6,698 nucleotides of DNA from Eggerthellaceae bacterium (GTDB lineage Bacteria > Actinomycetota > Coriobacteriia > Coriobacteriales > Eggerthellaceae): assembly GCA_017459485.1 (NCBI GenBank), contig JAFUCW010000165.1, forward strand, positions 1 to 6,698, in the 5' to 3' direction. This document shows, piece after piece, positions 5,558 through 6,698 of this stretch (position 1 is its first letter; each line of letters begins with the position of its first letter). Below the pieces are notes generated by a model that was given only the letters and a program-made list of their open reading frames with translations, did not search any database and had not been told where the DNA came from. The position numbers were made by a program, and so were the translations under genes.

Positions 5558-6698
5558 CTACTCCATGTCCAAGAAGGCTCCCGACTGGCGGCTCCAAAGG
5601 CCGGCGTAGGTGCCGTCTGCGTCAAGCAGTTGCGCATGCGTTCCGTCTTCGACAACCGCACCGTCATCGAGCACGACGATACGGTCGAGCATGGCCACCG
5701 TAGACAAACGATGCGCCACCACGATCGACGTGCGACCCTTCATCAAGTTCGTCAGGGCGTCCTGCACAAGCTGCTCGCTCATCGAGTCGAGCGCACTCGT
5801 GGCTTCATCCAGAACGAGGATAGGGCAGTCGGCAAGGATGGCGCGTGCAATGGCAATGCGCTGGCGCTGGCCGCCGGAAAGGTGGGCACCCATCTCTCCC
5901 ACTTCGGTATCCATGCCGTTGGGAAGCTTGTCTATGAACTCGAGTGCGCACGCAAGGCGAGCCGCTTCTAGGATCTGATCGTCGGTGGCATCCGGACGCC
6001 CATAGGAAATGTTTTCACGGATAGAGCGATGGAACAGGATGGCCTCTTGCGGCACGTATGCGATAGCATGGCGCAGACTTTCCTGCGTGACTTGGGAAAT
6101 GTCTTGGCCATCGATGCGAATGCACCCGCCTTGCAAGTCCGACAGGCGCAACAGGAGCTTCGTCAAGGACGTCTTTCCCGAACCGGACCTGCCCACCAGG
6201 CCGACGCGTTGTCCTGCAGGAATATGCAAGGTGAACCCATCGAAGACGCAGTGCGCTTTTCCAGGAGCCTGCGCACCGCTCCCTTCGTGCGCCCCTTCGC
6301 TCCCTTCGCCGTTTCCTGCATAGGAGAACTGCAGCGCGTCGAAGTCGATTTCGCCCCTGCCCACCACGAGCGTGCCCGCATTGGGCACGTCATCGACCAG
6401 GCGCGGTTCGTCGAGGATCTTCGTCATCTCGTGCGCGTCTCCCAAGGAGCGGTTGGTCTGCTGAAGCATCATGCCAATGCGGTCGAACTGCGTCGTGAGC
6501 GTATAGGTGTACGTGAACATCATGACAAGCGTACCTGGGGCAATGCCCAACCACGCGTTGCCTCCCGTCACGAATATCGCCAAAGCGATGGTCATAGCCA
6601 GGATGATTCCCGCCACCGCAACGCCGCGCAATGTGGACGCCCACATGCGCTTCGAGTCGGTCTGGAGCACCTGCTCGTTTGCCACATCGAACAACTCG
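5558..6698 (-). CDS. ABC exporter, fused membrane and ATPase domains, C-terminal part (5' end outside the window)
   Basis: About 380 residues from the end of an ABC transporter half-molecule of the MsbA/MdlB exporter type. The frame is open to the right edge, so the TTG at 6692-6694 is not the true start. Using that TTG as residue 1, about 20-75 hold the last membrane helices. The ATPase domain has A-loop Tyr125, Walker A Gly168-Arg-Ser-Gly-Ser-Gly-Lys174-Thr, Q-loop Gln216, signature Leu272-Ser-Gly-Gly-Gln276, Walker B ending Asp296-Glu297, Ser-Ala-Leu-Asp (300-303) and switch His328. All catalytic motifs are intact. Odd feature: a Gly/Ser/Ala/Glu-rich stretch (about 127-147) inserted between the A-loop and the first strand leading to Walker A. 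The cargo is unknown. Such proteins often work as heterodimers, so a partner gene may lie beyond the right edge. The pyruvate-kinase-like gene follows in the same transcript. Confidence 0.92.
   Translation of the reverse strand, partial: ELFDVANEQVLQTDSKRMWASTLRGVAVAGIILAMTIALAIFVTGGNAWLGIAPGTLVMMFTYTYTLTTQFDRIGMMLQQTNRSLGDAHEMTKILDEPRLVDDVPNAGTLVVGRGEIDFDALQFSYAGNGEGSEGAHEGSGAQAPGKAHCVFDGFTLHIPAGQRVGLVGRSGSGKTSLTKLLLRLSDLQGGCIRIDGQDISQVTQESLRHAIAYVPQEAILFHRSIRENISYGRPDATDDQILEAARLACALEFIDKLPNGMDTEVGEMGAHLSGGQRQRIAIARAILADCPILVLDEATSALDSMSEQLVQDALTNLMKGRTSIVVAHRLSTVAMLDRIVVLDDGAVVEDGTHAQLLDADGTYAGLWSRQSGAFLDME

Noticed and set aside
4674..5971. Plus-strand open frames of 311 and 305 codons opposite the pyruvate kinase and ABC genes
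   Set aside because: They are antisense to genes with intact catalytic motifs. Their translations are rich in Arg, Ser, Pro and His with no domain, as expected of shadow frames.

Overview
The window is a GC-rich chromosomal stretch from what is probably an anaerobic bacterium. Corrinoid proteins, a fused-subunit CoA-transferase and LysR-type regulation in high-GC DNA fit gut Actinomycetota of the Coriobacteriia/Eggerthellaceae type. That placement is inference from gene style and was not checked by database search. There are six protein genes, two of them cut by the window edges. There is no gap over 300 bp without a gene, and I see no tRNA, rRNA, CRISPR array or insertion sequence.

Layout, left to right: (1) the 3' part of a histidine phosphatase gene (+, 1-337). 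(2) A 75-bp convergent gap with a hairpin. (3) A 527-residue regulator gene (-, 413-1996) encoding a complete LysR-type regulator fused to a complete corrinoid-protein module. (4) A short promoter region and a strong intrinsic terminator (about 1997-2123). (5) A stand-alone 210-residue corrinoid protein gene (-, 2144-2776). (6) A divergent control region (2777-3043). (7) A class I CoA-transferase gene (+, 3044-4558). (8) A 27-bp convergent gap. (9) A short pyruvate-kinase-like gene (-, 4586-5545), 12 bp downstream of (10) the 3' part of an ABC exporter gene (-, 5558 to the right edge).

The most interesting unit is 413-3043. The C-terminal ~209 residues of the LysR protein align end to end with the neighbouring corrinoid protein (about 46% identity over the B12-binding half, counted by hand). 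Both keep the Asp-x-His-x-x-Gly cobalt-ligand motif. Three near-identical 15-bp palindromic sites of the LysR T-N11-A type lie in the control regions: one over the putative -10 region of the regulator gene and two in the promoter region of the corrinoid gene. The simplest reading is a corrinoid-responsive LysR regulator that controls itself and the corrinoid protein, and perhaps the divergent CoA-transferase. No methyltransferase partner for the corrinoid protein is in view.

The right third is a separate unit: an ABC exporter followed in the same transcript by a pyruvate kinase homologue that lacks the usual C-terminal domain and has an unusual potassium-site signature.
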